Positions 18,319 to 27,599 of a DNA stretch of 64,000 nucleotides are shown here, piece after piece (the stretch's first letter is position 1; each line of letters opens with the position of its first letter). Where the stretch lies: NCBI RefSeq assembly GCF_007000325.2, contig NZ_CP117269.1, forward strand, positions 186,001 to 250,000, in the 5' to 3' direction. The position numbers and the translations under genes are program-made. Source of the stretch: Rhizobium rhododendri. GTDB taxonomy: Bacteria > Pseudomonadota > Alphaproteobacteria > Rhizobiales > Rhizobiaceae. Below the pieces are notes generated by a model that saw only the letters and a list, made by a program, of their open reading frames with translations, had not been told where the DNA came from and searched no databases.

Positions 18319-19863
18319 ATGTGCGGCGGAAGCTATTCATACATAACCGTAGAAGCTGATCCTGGCCAAGAACTAGAGGTCATCAATGGCTACAGTTTGG
18401 CAGGCGATGAGCCAAGCCGGAAAAGCGTGCTTGCTTCTGTGATAGGGGGGGCGGCTGATGAATTTCCGAGCAATCTGAAAGATGCAATCGACATCCTCAC
18501 CAAGACGTATCCTCCCGAAAAAACCGTGGTCAGATTGGTTGACCGTGTAGATCCTGAAGCTGGTAGCAGTGACCTTAAGGTGCAGGAAACGGGACAAAAC
18601 CGGAAGGTGATGGATGAGTGGAAATCCATTCTGAACAATATGTCGCCCCCGCAACGCGCCATGTTGGTTGCCTGGAACCGGGTAGAGCGCGACACGGTTC
18701 TGGATCGCATCACGAAGCTGCCCTACCTGCCGAATGTCGCTGCGACTTATCTGAATGCCAATATTTCCTGTATAAAAAGACAGGAAATGCGTTGGCGTGA
18801 AGGCGTCCAAATGGGAATCTGGGAGAGAATAATCTTCTGGATTTGGATGCTGGTGATGCAACTCGGTGTTATCGTCCCCGATACTGTTTCCGTTTTCCTC
18901 GGAGCAGTCATTGCTGTGTTCCGTTCGGGACCGATCAGATTGCAAAATCAGCTCATGGCAATCGCGATATTGGATTTTCCCTGGGCGGATGAAAGGCTTG
19001 CGCGCTTCATCATCCTGCAGCGCTTCCTTGGTATTCTTCCAACGATTTTGTTCGGTATCTCCGCCCTGGCAGATTCAGGTTTCCGACGGACAGCTTTCAA
19101 AGGTGTGAGCAATATATCCTGGAAAGCAGTTATCTGCATCCTCTGGCAAGTCCTGATGCACAACTGGAAAAATCTGTACGATTTATATTATTCCAAGCGT
19201 TTAAGGGCGTTGAGGCTGTCGAGCCTCGAAAAGTCAGAGATTGTTGAATGTCAAGTTAGTCTGTCACGTTCCAACGCTCTCATCTATGCCGAGTTTGAGA
19301 TTTACCAACTCGGAAACCGATTCGGAGCGCAGACGAGTTATTATAAGCAGGATCATGAGGATGTGGCAAAAGGTCTGCATTGGATTGCTCATACAGAGAC
19401 AAAAGAAGCCGTCCAAAGGAATTTCGCCGGCAAGTTTTCAATTTTAATTGCGGTCATTGCCATTGGCAGTATGATTTGCACATCAGCCTTTCCAGTCGAT
19501 CCCTACGCCGGCCTTGTTGCGATTGCTTATTTTGGTCCCTTGACCATCAGAACTGCGGTTGATGTTTGGGGTCCATCCCAAAGCCTTGAAGATCTTTTGC
19601 GCCTGTTCACCATCACTGCTGGGCCAACATTTCCGAGCACCCTCTTGATGGTCGTCAATTTGATTTATTGGATTATCACCAGAGAGGCGTTGTTCGTTGG
19701 CTTTTTGAACATAAAATTCGCCATCACATTCGCAGTTCTGGTTTATCTCAGCCTCTACCCTAAACTTTGGGGGGAGGGATTTTTGTACGTAGGGCTTGCT
19801 TGTCAAAAATACGGATCCCGGGTTACGGGAAAATCCTCTGGAAAAAATAATGTAATTCCATGA
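18319..19863 (+). CDS. T-DNA-encoded polytopic membrane protein, function unknown
   Basis: A 514-residue frame starting MCGGSYSYITVEADPGQ, the largest gene in this T-DNA and nearest the right border. The first ~165 residues are soluble and charged. Hydrophobic segments follow at roughly 174-208, 236-252, 382-402, 408-422, 444-460 and 468-490, so a multi-pass membrane protein is predicted. I recognise no transporter or enzyme motif and no similarity to iaaM, iaaH, ipt, acs or mas proteins. Being placed in T-DNA next to the right border, it is presumably expressed in plants; helping opine export, as gene 6a/ons does, is only a guess. It is followed by AT-rich sequence (TTAAATAAAG) suitable for a plant 3' end. 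Confidence 0.6.
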   Translation: MCGGSYSYITVEADPGQELEVINGYSLAGDEPSRKSVLASVIGGAADEFPSNLKDAIDILTKTYPPEKTVVRLVDRVDPEAGSSDLKVQETGQNRKVMDEWKSILNNMSPPQRAMLVAWNRVERDTVLDRITKLPYLPNVAATYLNANISCIKRQEMRWREGVQMGIWERIIFWIWMLVMQLGVIVPDTVSVFLGAVIAVFRSGPIRLQNQLMAIAILDFPWADERLARFIILQRFLGILPTILFGISALADSGFRRTAFKGVSNISWKAVICILWQVLMHNWKNLYDLYYSKRLRALRLSSLEKSEIVECQVSLSRSNALIYAEFEIYQLGNRFGAQTSYYKQDHEDVAKGLHWIAHTETKEAVQRNFAGKFSILIAVIAIGSMICTSAFPVDPYAGLVAIAYFGPLTIRTAVDVWGPSQSLEDLLRLFTITAGPTFPSTLLMVVNLIYWIITREALFVGFLNIKFAITFAVLVYLSLYPKLWGEGFLYVGLACQKYGSRVTGKSSGKNNVIP

Positions 19864-20152
19864 GGATGAAATATGTATTTCAGTTTTGTATTAAATAAAG
19901 ATTAATTCTCGTATTCCTCCTTAAAGGTGCTATCTGAAATCCGAAAACATCTTTTGGTTTGATCCGAAAACCGGATTCCACTTTTTCCCGACGAACACTA
20001 AGTTGGCTCTCGAGCATTAAAACGTGCGGACCCACGTTTCATAGATATCGTGCGCGTCGTAAATTCTTATCCAACTCCAAATCGACACATGTCGTCGATG
20101 TCGCGGACTGTTTGTTTTTTCTTCAACATCGCGGTGTTGAGAATTGTTTGGT

Positions 20153-20177
20153 TGACAGGATATATACCGATGTCAGA
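20153..20177 (+). other. T-DNA right border
   Basis: TGACAGGATATAT followed by ACCGATGTCAGA, matching the border core exactly over 13 bp and more loosely at the 3' GTAAAC part. Same orientation as the left border, giving a T-DNA of ~7.4 kb. Outside it lies a tandem repeat array where overdrive-type enhancers normally occur. Confidence 0.9.
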
Positions 20178-20314
20178 TCCGTGCATCCGTGCATCCGTGC
20201 ATCCGTGCATCCGTGCATCCGTGCATCCGTGCATCCGTGCATCCGTGCATCCGTGCATCCGTGCATCCGTGCATCCGTGCATCCGTGCATCCGTGCATCC
20301 GTGCATCCGTGCAT
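20178..20314 (+). repeat. Tandem 8-bp repeat GTGCATCC, about 17 copies, next to the right border
   Basis: Perfect copies of GTGCATCC starting within a few bp of the right border on its outer side. Known transfer enhancers sit here: overdrive in Ti plasmids, and an array of 8-bp repeats (T-DNA transfer stimulator) in Ri plasmids. The unit differs from both as I remember them. Role as a VirC1-binding enhancer is inferred from position and repeat architecture. Confidence 0.85.
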
Positions 20315-21722
20315 TAGAGGTGGCTCGGGAAATCTGCACAGCAGGGATAAGAAGTGGATTTTCTGCCTAACTTTGGATTCGATGCTAGGAACAGGAGATA
20401 CCATGACAAGACGACCGCGCCGGAACCAAAGCCCGCCTTTCAAGGCAGAAGTCGCGCTCGGCGCCATTCGGAGCGAGCAAACACTGGTGGAATTATCCAG
20501 CAGTTTGACGTCCACGCCAACCAGATAAGTGGAAGGGCCAACTCCTTGAGGAGGCGATAGATGCTTTGGCGAAGAAACGGAGGCTGGACCAGCAGGTCCA
20601 ACCGTCGACGTGAAAACGCCGCGCGCCAAAATAAGCGAACTGAAACTGGAAAAAGTCTTTTTAGCCTGAGCGCTCGACAAGGCGGGATTGGTGGGCGGAA
20701 AGAAATGATCGACCTCGAGCATAAGTTGTCGGTCGCGCCAGGCGAAGCTTCTCGGCTTCAGCCCTAGCACAGTCTATTATGTACTTTCTGCAGTGCCTGA
20801 CGGTTATCTTGCCCTGATGCGCCGGATTGACGAGTTGCATCTCGACTACCTCTTTGCCGGAAGTCGGATGTGTCGCAAGGGCTCTTAAGAGGAAAAGAGC
20901 TCGAAGCTGGGCGGCTGGATGTAGGCACGCTGATGAAGAAGATGGGCATCAAGGCAAACGACCGTTGCCCGAACACCTCCTAACCTGCGCCAGGTCGCAA
21001 GATTTATCCCTGCCTCCTGCGAAAGTTGGCGGTCACCCGGCCCAACCAGGTTCGGGCAATGGACATAACGTATGGTGCGCCTCGCCCCAGTTGGGGAGGC
21101 ATATGACTGGAATGCAAAGAGAAAGGAGGATGCGAAGAATTGCCTGCCCTCTGCTGTAAGGGGGCATGAGCCCAAGCGGCGGTGACCTGCCGTCAACTGG
21201 CAGGGTGACGTAGCCCGCAGGTAAAGGGGATTGAGGCGAAGCCGTTACGCCGAGATGGTTCCCGAGGCTGAAGTATTGGAAGGCTGAGGAACACGAACCG
21301 GTTAACCCGCATCTGAGGGCTGAAAGGTCGCCTTCGCCTACACGGCTTAACAGGCGAAATGCTGATGAAGCTGCCGGACACGTAAGTCGGCGGCATCCGA
21401 ATGCGGTCGTATATGTAGGTCGCCCGTATGGGGTCATGAGGAGAATGCAGCCAGACCATGACATCGGCATCGACTTGCGGAACGCAAGGGAAAAGACTGC
21501 GACCGGCAGCCTCACCAATACGCAGACGTCCAGCATATGAACGAGGGAAGGCATGATGGAATGACAACGATGTTCTGCGTCGCAAGGGAGTTGACCCTGA
21601 TGTCCATCATGTTGGCGGAGTTCTCGTAGTAGTCCGCGGCAGGGAAAGCCTGCCACATGGCGAAGGGGAACAGTTCAAACTGCTTGAAGTGCAAACTATC
21701 TGACCAAGAGAGGTGAAGACCT

Positions 21723-23252
21723 TTGATAATCAGCGAAATGCAGCACAAGCTCGCAACATGGGCCGAGAGCGATCCAAACCGAAGGTTTGATCGGCTTCTT
21801 CGGCTGATTGCCAATCGGGAATGGCTTGCCGAGGCCGCCCGGATGGTTCTTGCGTCAAGTGGCGCACGAACGCCGGGTATCGACGGAATGGATAAGCAAC
21901 GACTGCAGGCCAAACTGGATCAGCATCTGGACGACCTGCGGACAAGCCTGCTGGAGGAGAGCTATCGCCCCCAGCCGGTCAAGCGCATCTATATCCCGAA
22001 ATCGAACGGCAAGCTACGACCACTGGGTATTCCGACCCTGACGGATCGCATCGTTCAACGCGCCATGCTGATGGCCATGGAGCCGATCTGGGAAAGCGAT
22101 TTCCATCGTTTATCCTATGGCTTCCGGCCGGAACGCAGCGTGCATCATGCCGTCCGCACCGTGAGGATACAGCTACAGGATGGAGCCGATACGACGAGGG
22201 GCCGCTGGATCATCGAAGGTGATCTGGCCAGCTACTTCGACACGGTCCACCACCGGCTGCTTCTCAGATGTGTGCGGCGACGGGTGCAGGACGGACGGTT
22301 CGTCGATCTTCTCTGGCGGTTCCTGAAGGCAGGGCACATTGATCGTGGCCTGTTTACGGCCTCCAGCGAGGGTGTTCCGCAAGGTGGCGTTCTGTCACCG
22401 CTCCTGTCCAACATCATGCTCCACGAGTTTGATATGTGGCTGGAGGCGAAATACCTGAGCGACAAGGCCCGCAAGGACCGATGGGCATGGAACTTCGGCA
22501 TCAAGCAGGGTCGCCCCATTACGGTTCGTGAGAACCGGCAATGGAAACCGGCCGTTGCCTACTGCCGATACGCTGACGACTTTGTCGTGATCGTAAAAGG
22601 AACCAAGGCTCAGGCAGAGGAAATCCGCGAGGAATGCCGGGCGTTTCTGGAAGGTGAGTTGAAGTTGGCGCTGAACATGGAAAAGACCCATGTCACCCAC
22701 GTCGACGACGGCTTCGTCTTTCTGGGGCACCGGATCATCCGCAAGCGAGGGGCGAATGGACGGATGTCCATCATCACGACGATACCCAAGGAAAAGGCCA
22801 AGGGGTTTGTTCGCAAGCTCACCGAAACCCTTTCCGGCAATCATAGTGTCAGCACGGTCGACATGATCGCCGGCCTAAATCGCCAATTGGTGGGATGGGC
22901 GGCGTTCTACAAGTTCACCGACTTTACGGCGTACGTCTTCCGGCGCATCGACCATGTCGTGTTCTGGAAAATGGCGCATTGGCTGGGACACAAGTACCGA
23001 TCCCGCATCAAACCCTTGATGCGGAAATGGGTCAGGGTCCCGGAACCGGGCAAGGCGAAAACCTGGCTCGTGTTTGGTCGGAATGAACGCGGGAACCCCG
23101 TTGGAAAAGCGCTGAAACGGCTTGTCTCAAGCCCCAAGGCGCAATTCCGGTGGCGTAATCCGGAGGAAAATCCATACATCTTCCGGATTGAGGACCGCAG
23201 TACCGTCACATCGCACTACCATGATGTTGCTATGGCCATGGGCCAAGCTTGA
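21723..23252 (+). CDS. ltrA: Group II intron reverse transcriptase/maturase (intron 1)
   Basis: 509 residues from the TTG at 21723, or 504 from the ATG at 21738; the frame is intact. Reverse transcriptase blocks: GIDGMDKQRL, KLRPLGIPTLTDRIVQRAML, YGFRPERSVHHAV, GDLASYFDTV, GVPQGGVLSPLLSNIMLHEF and catalytic YADD in CRYADDFVVIVKG. The maturase domain (GIIM-type, NRQLVGWAAFYKF and following) comes after. I see no HNH endonuclease pair of CxxC motifs. The enzyme splices its intron and supports retrohoming into the target gene. It is encoded in intron domain IV. Confidence 0.93.
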   Translation: MIISEMQHKLATWAESDPNRRFDRLLRLIANREWLAEAARMVLASSGARTPGIDGMDKQRLQAKLDQHLDDLRTSLLEESYRPQPVKRIYIPKSNGKLRPLGIPTLTDRIVQRAMLMAMEPIWESDFHRLSYGFRPERSVHHAVRTVRIQLQDGADTTRGRWIIEGDLASYFDTVHHRLLLRCVRRRVQDGRFVDLLWRFLKAGHIDRGLFTASSEGVPQGGVLSPLLSNIMLHEFDMWLEAKYLSDKARKDRWAWNFGIKQGRPITVRENRQWKPAVAYCRYADDFVVIVKGTKAQAEEIREECRAFLEGELKLALNMEKTHVTHVDDGFVFLGHRIIRKRGANGRMSIITTIPKEKAKGFVRKLTETLSGNHSVSTVDMIAGLNRQLVGWAAFYKFTDFTAYVFRRIDHVVFWKMAHWLGHKYRSRIKPLMRKWVRVPEPGKAKTWLVFGRNERGNPVGKALKRLVSSPKAQFRWRNPEENPYIFRIEDRSTVTSHYHDVAMAMGQA

Positions 23253-23257
23253 ATAGA

Positions 23258-23295
23258 GAGCCGTATGCGCTGAAAGGTGCACGTACGGTTCGGGG
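23258..23295 (+). ncRNA. Group II intron domain V-like hairpin (intron 1)
   Basis: GAGCCGTATGCGCTGAAAGG is followed by TGCACGTACGGTTC, a stem closed by a GAAA loop, matching the catalytic domain V pattern of bacterial group II introns. It lies directly after the reverse transcriptase stop. Confidence 0.8.
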
Positions 23296-23436
23296 AGGAG
23301 AAGCGCTTCCGCGCTTCTTACTCCACTGTGCAGGGCGCGGGGCTTTGCCTATCTCTGCGACGTTGTCGACCGGTTTAGCAGGGGTCGGGATCGGGCGGCC
23401 AAAAGTGCTGTCCACACATCGTCATCGGGCGGCTTC

Positions 23437-23610
23437 GATTGGATGCACGCACGCAGGACTACGTGGCGCGACGCATCGCAGCAGGAAAATCGAAGCCTGA
23501 GGCTATTCGCTGCCCGCTACATCGCCCTCGAAGCCTTCGCAATCATCATGCGGCGGCACCAGGAAATCATCCACAGTCGAATTGCAGGCTTGACTCTTGG
23601 AAGGGCATCC
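23437..23610 (+). pseudogene. IS110-family transposase C-terminal fragment
   Basis: Residues DARTQDYVARRIAAGKSKPE and, after a frameshift, YIALEAFAIIMRRHQEI resemble the C-terminal part of rhizobial IS110-type transposases. It interrupts the IS3 orfB remnant between its GFAYLCDVVD and FTSIEFTAVL blocks. Short and frameshifted, so not functional. Confidence 0.4.
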
Positions 23611-23750
23611 AGAGTTCGCGGTTCACCTCCATCGAATTCACCGCTGTGTTGAAGAAGGCGGAGATCGCCATCTCGATGGATGGCAATGGTGCGTGGCGGA
23701 ACAACGTGTTCGTCGAGAGGACCTGGCGTTCGATAAAATACGACGAAGTC

Positions 23751-25619
23751 GTGTGCTGTGAACGCCTTGTCTTAGCTTGAGACAAGAGCGGAGCTTTACC
23801 GAAGATGGGGGACGGCCCCCCGAAGTCGGCCTGCAGGGGCAGGCTTCAAACCGCCACAAGCTGCGGAGGTAAAGAGCCTTCGTGGTGAGCGTTGTTGGAA
23901 AAGGCGGAAGCTATTCCGTCAGGTGGGTCTTGAGGAGACGAACGAGAGTGAACCGCTGATGACGTGTCGTAACGTATCAAATCGACGTCGAAATCGGGAT
24001 CGGGACTTCTATCCCGCGAGCAAGGGTTGGGAGATGCCTGCTGATGGCCCAACTGGCGTCCGGCATGAAGGCGGCGTGACCTCAAGACAGGCTTCGGTAA
24101 GGAACACAGGAACCTGTCGTCCCGATGCGAAGGGAGAAACCCAAGCGGTTAGTCACCGTGAGGGTCTGAGTACCGATGCGGGGCACAGGGGCGGAGATGT
24201 CCGTAGTAGGGTAGATGGTTCTGTAATGGGACCGGACCAAAGGGACATCGTCATTCGACTCTATTCAGCGGGCAACCCGATAGGGGAAGACCTCCATGGA
24301 TAGGGTGAAGCCGTATCGTATCGCTAAACGCGAGGTGTGGGAAGCGTACAAGCAAGTGAAGGCCAACCAAGGGGCGGCTGGAGTGGATGGGCAATCCATC
24401 GAAGACTTCGATAAGGATCTGGGTAAGAACCTATATCGGGTCTGGAATAGGATGTCCTCAGGTAGCTACTTTCCGTCACCCGTGCGGCGCGTTGACATAC
24501 CGAAAGGCGACACTGGAGGAACCCGGCCGCTCGGAATTCCGACGGTCTCTGACAGGATCGCTCAGATGGTAGTCAAGCGTCACTTGGAACCGATTCTGGA
24601 ACCGGTGTTCCACCGGGACTCCTATGGATATCGGCCTGGGAAGTCAGCACACGATGCCCTGGTAAAAGCTCGGCAGCGTTGTTGGGCTTATGACTGGGTG
24701 CTCGACCTCGACATCAAGAGCTTCTTCGACGAAATCGATTGGGATCTCCTGATGCGAGCGGTGCGGCGGCACACGGACTGCCCATGGGTACTGCTCTACC
24801 TCGAACGCTGGTTGCAGGCGCCTGTGAGCATGCCAAATGGGGACTTGGTGGACCGAGAAAGAGGGACCCCGCAAGGGGCAGTGGTTAGCCCAGTGCTGGC
24901 AAATCTCTTTCTTCACTACGCGTTCGACCGCTGGATGCAGAGGGAATTCCCGAGCATCCCGTTCGAACGCTATGCAGACGACGCGATCTGCCATTGCGTG
25001 AGCAAGGAGCAGGCGCTTGAGTTGCGTCAAGCGCTGGAACGGCGGTTTGCGGAATGCCAGCTACAGCTGCACCCGCAAAAGACCAAGGTTGTCTACTGCA
25101 AGGATGCAAATCGCCCGGGAGACTACCCGGAGCGATCATTCGACTTTCTCGGCTACACATTCCGGTCGCGAATAGCGATCGGCCGCAACCACAGGCGCTT
25201 CGTCAGCTTCATTCCCGCTGTCAGCGATAACGCTGGCAAGCGAATGCGGCTCAAGGTGCGCAGGTGGCGACTGCATCTTCGGAGCGATCTTGATCTGGAG
25301 GAAATAGCCAAGTGGGTTCGCCCCGCTCTTTCTGGGTGGGTGCGCTACTACGGCCGGTTCTATCCCTCCAGGCTTCGTGAGGCACTGCGCACGATCGACG
25401 CGTTCATCGTGCGGTGGGTGTCTCGCAAATACAAACGGTTCCGGGGACATACCCTGGCGGCCTGGGAATGGTTACGCTCGCTCCGGCGACGCAACCCTAA
25501 ACTGTTCGCCCATTGGACCATGGGACCTGCGGCTGGATGATGGGAGCCGGATGAATCGAGAGGTTCACGTCCGGTTCTGGGAGAGCGTGGGGCTGCGATG
25601 CCCTACGCCACTCACCTAC
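23751..25619 (+). mobile_element. Group II intron 2 (~1.87 kb) in the same IS3 transposase
   Basis: Begins GTGTGC (GUGYG) right after exon codons KYDEV. It encodes a second, unrelated-subtype reverse transcriptase and has a domain V-like hairpin (GAGCCGGATGAATCGAGAGG then TTCACGTCCGGTTC, about 25548-25581). It ends near CTCAC or CCTAC before the exon resumes with LHAYKTV. The 3' end is uncertain by 4 bp. Confidence 0.75.
24296..25540 (+). CDS. ltrA: Group II intron reverse transcriptase/maturase (intron 2)
   Basis: 414 residues starting at the ATG after GGGAAGACCTCC. Reverse transcriptase blocks: NQGAAGVDGQSIEDF, GTRPLGIPTVSDRIAQMVVK, DSYGYRPGKSAHDAL, LDLDIKSFFDEIDWDLL, GTPQGAVVSPVLANLFLHY and the catalytic ERYADDAICHC. 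The maturase part is short (SGWVRYYGRFYPSRL). It lacks an endonuclease domain, and its reverse transcriptase subtype is clearly different from intron 1, so two independent introns invaded one transposase. The frame is intact and may be active. Confidence 0.92.
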   Translation: MDRVKPYRIAKREVWEAYKQVKANQGAAGVDGQSIEDFDKDLGKNLYRVWNRMSSGSYFPSPVRRVDIPKGDTGGTRPLGIPTVSDRIAQMVVKRHLEPILEPVFHRDSYGYRPGKSAHDALVKARQRCWAYDWVLDLDIKSFFDEIDWDLLMRAVRRHTDCPWVLLYLERWLQAPVSMPNGDLVDRERGTPQGAVVSPVLANLFLHYAFDRWMQREFPSIPFERYADDAICHCVSKEQALELRQALERRFAECQLQLHPQKTKVVYCKDANRPGDYPERSFDFLGYTFRSRIAIGRNHRRFVSFIPAVSDNAGKRMRLKVRRWRLHLRSDLDLEEIAKWVRPALSGWVRYYGRFYPSRLREALRTIDAFIVRWVSRKYKRFRGHTLAAWEWLRSLRRRNPKLFAHWTMGPAAG

Positions 25620-25762
25620 CTCCACGCCTACAAGACCGTGGCCGGCGCCCCCTTTCATCTCTTGGCCGGCAAACGCCGGATCAGGCCTACCTCATCGCGC
25701 TGGCACGAATTGCGTAGCGGCATAATGGGGGCGGAAAATCAATTTTAGAGTATCCGTGTTGG

Positions 25763-26458
25763 TCAAGCTAGCGATTGCCTCCATTTTCTTCGCTGCTTTA
25801 GGAGAGCATTGGCCAAGACGATAAGTTTTCGCATGATGGCGGTTATGGCCACTTTGGGTGCTTTTCCGGAAGCTTTCAGCTGATCGTATTTTGCTTTGAG
25901 ATCGGGATTGAAGCGCATGGCGACGAGGGTTGGCATGTATAAGGCGTGTCGGACATTTGCGCGTCCACAACGAATGAAAGCACGGCCTGTCCATGTGCCG
26001 GATTGCCGAGCGACGGGCGCCAGCCCGGCCAGTGAGGCCGCCTGACCTTGATCGAGCGTGCCGAGTTCCGGCATGTCGATCAGAAGCGCATAAGCGGTGA
26101 TGACAGACACGCTTGGGATGGAGACAAGAATGTCAAACCGCTCGGTACGGTCCTGATCTGCCCTGATCAGCAGCATGATCTCCTTTTCGATTGCGATCAT
26201 CTGGCGTTCGATCTGCCTGAGCTGTTCGGCATTTTGGCGTTTGAGAAGCGCCAGGGTCAGGTTCTTTGCTCTGTTCTTGGTCGCGGTGCGGCTTTTGACC
26301 GGCGCCTCTCGGGCAATATGCAAATCCTTGAGGTCGTTGAGAGTAACGCCTCGAACTGGTCGCGCTTCCAGTTCAAGAAGTGCTCCCATACGCGCCAGCA
26401 TGGCGGCATCTGCCCAGTCGGTCTTGGCAAGTGTCGATACCGGAGCAATACTCCCCAA
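25763..26458 (-). pseudogene. IS110-family transposase, N-terminally truncated
   Basis: 231 residues covering the linker (LAKTDWADAAMLARMG) and the C-terminal transposase_20 domain (LVSIPSVSVITAYALL, ELGTLDQGQAASLAGLAPVA, RCGRANVRHALYMPTL). The N-terminal DEDD/RuvC domain with its first catalytic Asp is missing. The 5' end is cut where the IS21-type element begins (about 26455), so the insertion or a deletion removed it. Confidence 0.75.
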
Positions 26459-26575
26459 TAGTGCCGCTTGAATCTTCCCCCGGTGCTTCGGCCGCTGGTC
26501 TTCCTGGGCGCGCGCCGGGAGACCAGCGGCGCGTCATCGTCAATACTCCTTCCGATGGTCGGAAGGGGGATATTG

Positions 26576-27520
26576 GTGATCAAGCTGAGGGAGACGATCA
26601 TGATCCTGGATCTGCATCAGCAGGGCCTGACAGTGTCAGCTATTTCCAGAGAAACCGGCATCGATCGCAAGACGGTGCGCAAATATATAGAGCGGGGCCT
26701 CGAGGTCCCGGCTTATGGACCGAGAAAGCCTCGCGCGACGGTTATCTATCCGTTCGCTTCATACCTGCGGGAGCGTGTGAAGAGCTATCCCGGCCTCACT
26801 GGTAGTCGGTTGCTCCGAGAACTCCGGGATCGAGGTTATGCCGGCGGTTACACCACCGTCACGGACTTTCTTCGTGACGTGCGACCTGCGGCAAGTCCAG
26901 GTTTCAAAGTTCGCTTCGAGACGCCGCCTGGCGAGCAAGCCCAAGTCGATTTCGCCCAGTTCCTTGTCGTTTTCACCGACGAGCCGATGACGCCAAGAAT
27001 CGTCTGGTTGTTCTCCATGGTGTTGGGTCACAGCCGCCTCATCTGGGCACGCTTCGTTATGCATCAGAACCTGCCGACCGTCTTACGTTGCCACATCGCC
27101 GCTTTCGAGGCGATTGGTGGTGCGCCGCGGGAGGTGCTCTACGACCGGATGAAGACTGCCGTTACCGGCGAACGTCAGACGGAGGGCATCATCTACAACC
27201 GTGCACTCATCGATCTCGCCCGCCCTTATGGATTCCATCCTAAGGCGTGCAGGGCCTACCGAGCCAAGACAAAAGGCAAGGTTGAGCGGCCGTTTCGGTA
27301 TATCCGCGAAGACTTCTTCCTCGCTCGTTCGTACCGCAATCTCGATGACATGAACGCCCAGCTCCGGCACTGGCTCGACACCGTTGCCAATCCAAGGAAA
27401 CACGCGACGACCCAGCGTGTCGTCAACAAAGCCTTCGCCGAGGAGAGGCCGTATCTGCGGCCGCTACCCCTGGCGCCGTTTAAATCCGTTCTGAAGCTGG
27501 AGCGCCGCGTATCGCGCTAA
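26576..27520 (+). pseudogene. IS21-family transposase (IstA-like), C-terminally truncated
   Basis: Started at the GTG at 26576, preceded by GGAAGGGGGA; an ATG at 26600 is an alternative. HTH ILDLHQQGLTVSAISRETG, then an integrase core with FETPPGEQAQVDFAQF (first Asp), EVLYDRMKTAV (second Asp) and KTKGKVERPFRYIREDFF (Glu). IstA proteins are usually ~500 residues; this stops at ~314 within LKLERRVSR, exactly where an IS630 element is inserted (TA at 27518-27519). No istB follows. Confidence 0.75.
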
Positions 27521-27599
27521 AGCCTGTCGCCGTTTTTACGATTCAATCTTCTCAAATCAGCTTATCGGTGATTCTCTTTCGCTTTGAAGGGAGGCCGTC

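Larger units (their letters stand above)
21075..23326 (+). mobile_element. Group II intron 1 (~2.25 kb) inserted in the IS3 transposase
   Basis: The 5' end GTGCGCC fits the GUGYG consensus and follows the exon codons for MDITY. The intron carries a reverse transcriptase gene, a domain V-like hairpin (23258-23295) and a domain VI-like stem, and ends near CTCCAC (AY). Joining the flanks restores the transposase frame (MDITY to ARGFAYL), which fixes both ends to within a few bases. Confidence 0.8.
20403..25745 (+). pseudogene. IS3-family transposase remnant split by two group II introns
   Basis: The orfA start at 20403 (MTRRPRRNQSPPFKAEVALG) continues, with several frameshifts and stops, into orfB pieces. 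VYYVLSAVPDGYLALMRRID is at about 20775-20835 and RKLAVTRPNQVRAMDITY at 21019-21073. After intron 1 come ARGFAYLCDVVDRFSR (about 23334 on), a foreign IS110-like fragment, and FTSIEFTAVLKKAEIAISMD to KYDEV (about 23622-23750). After intron 2 comes LHAYKTV (about 25620). The MDITY and WRSIKYDEV blocks are IS3/IS407-type integrase-core motifs. The gene is dead; the exons are recognisable only because the order is preserved. Confidence 0.75.

Noticed and set aside
20178..20314. Possible CRISPR array
   Set aside because: The units are contiguous 8-bp repeats without spacers and there are no cas genes; the same applies to the 13-bp array at 11963-12732.
20050..20770. ORFs on both strands with 8-residue repeats (SVHPCIRA, DARMHGCT)
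   Set aside because: They are translations of the GTGCATCC array beside the right border.
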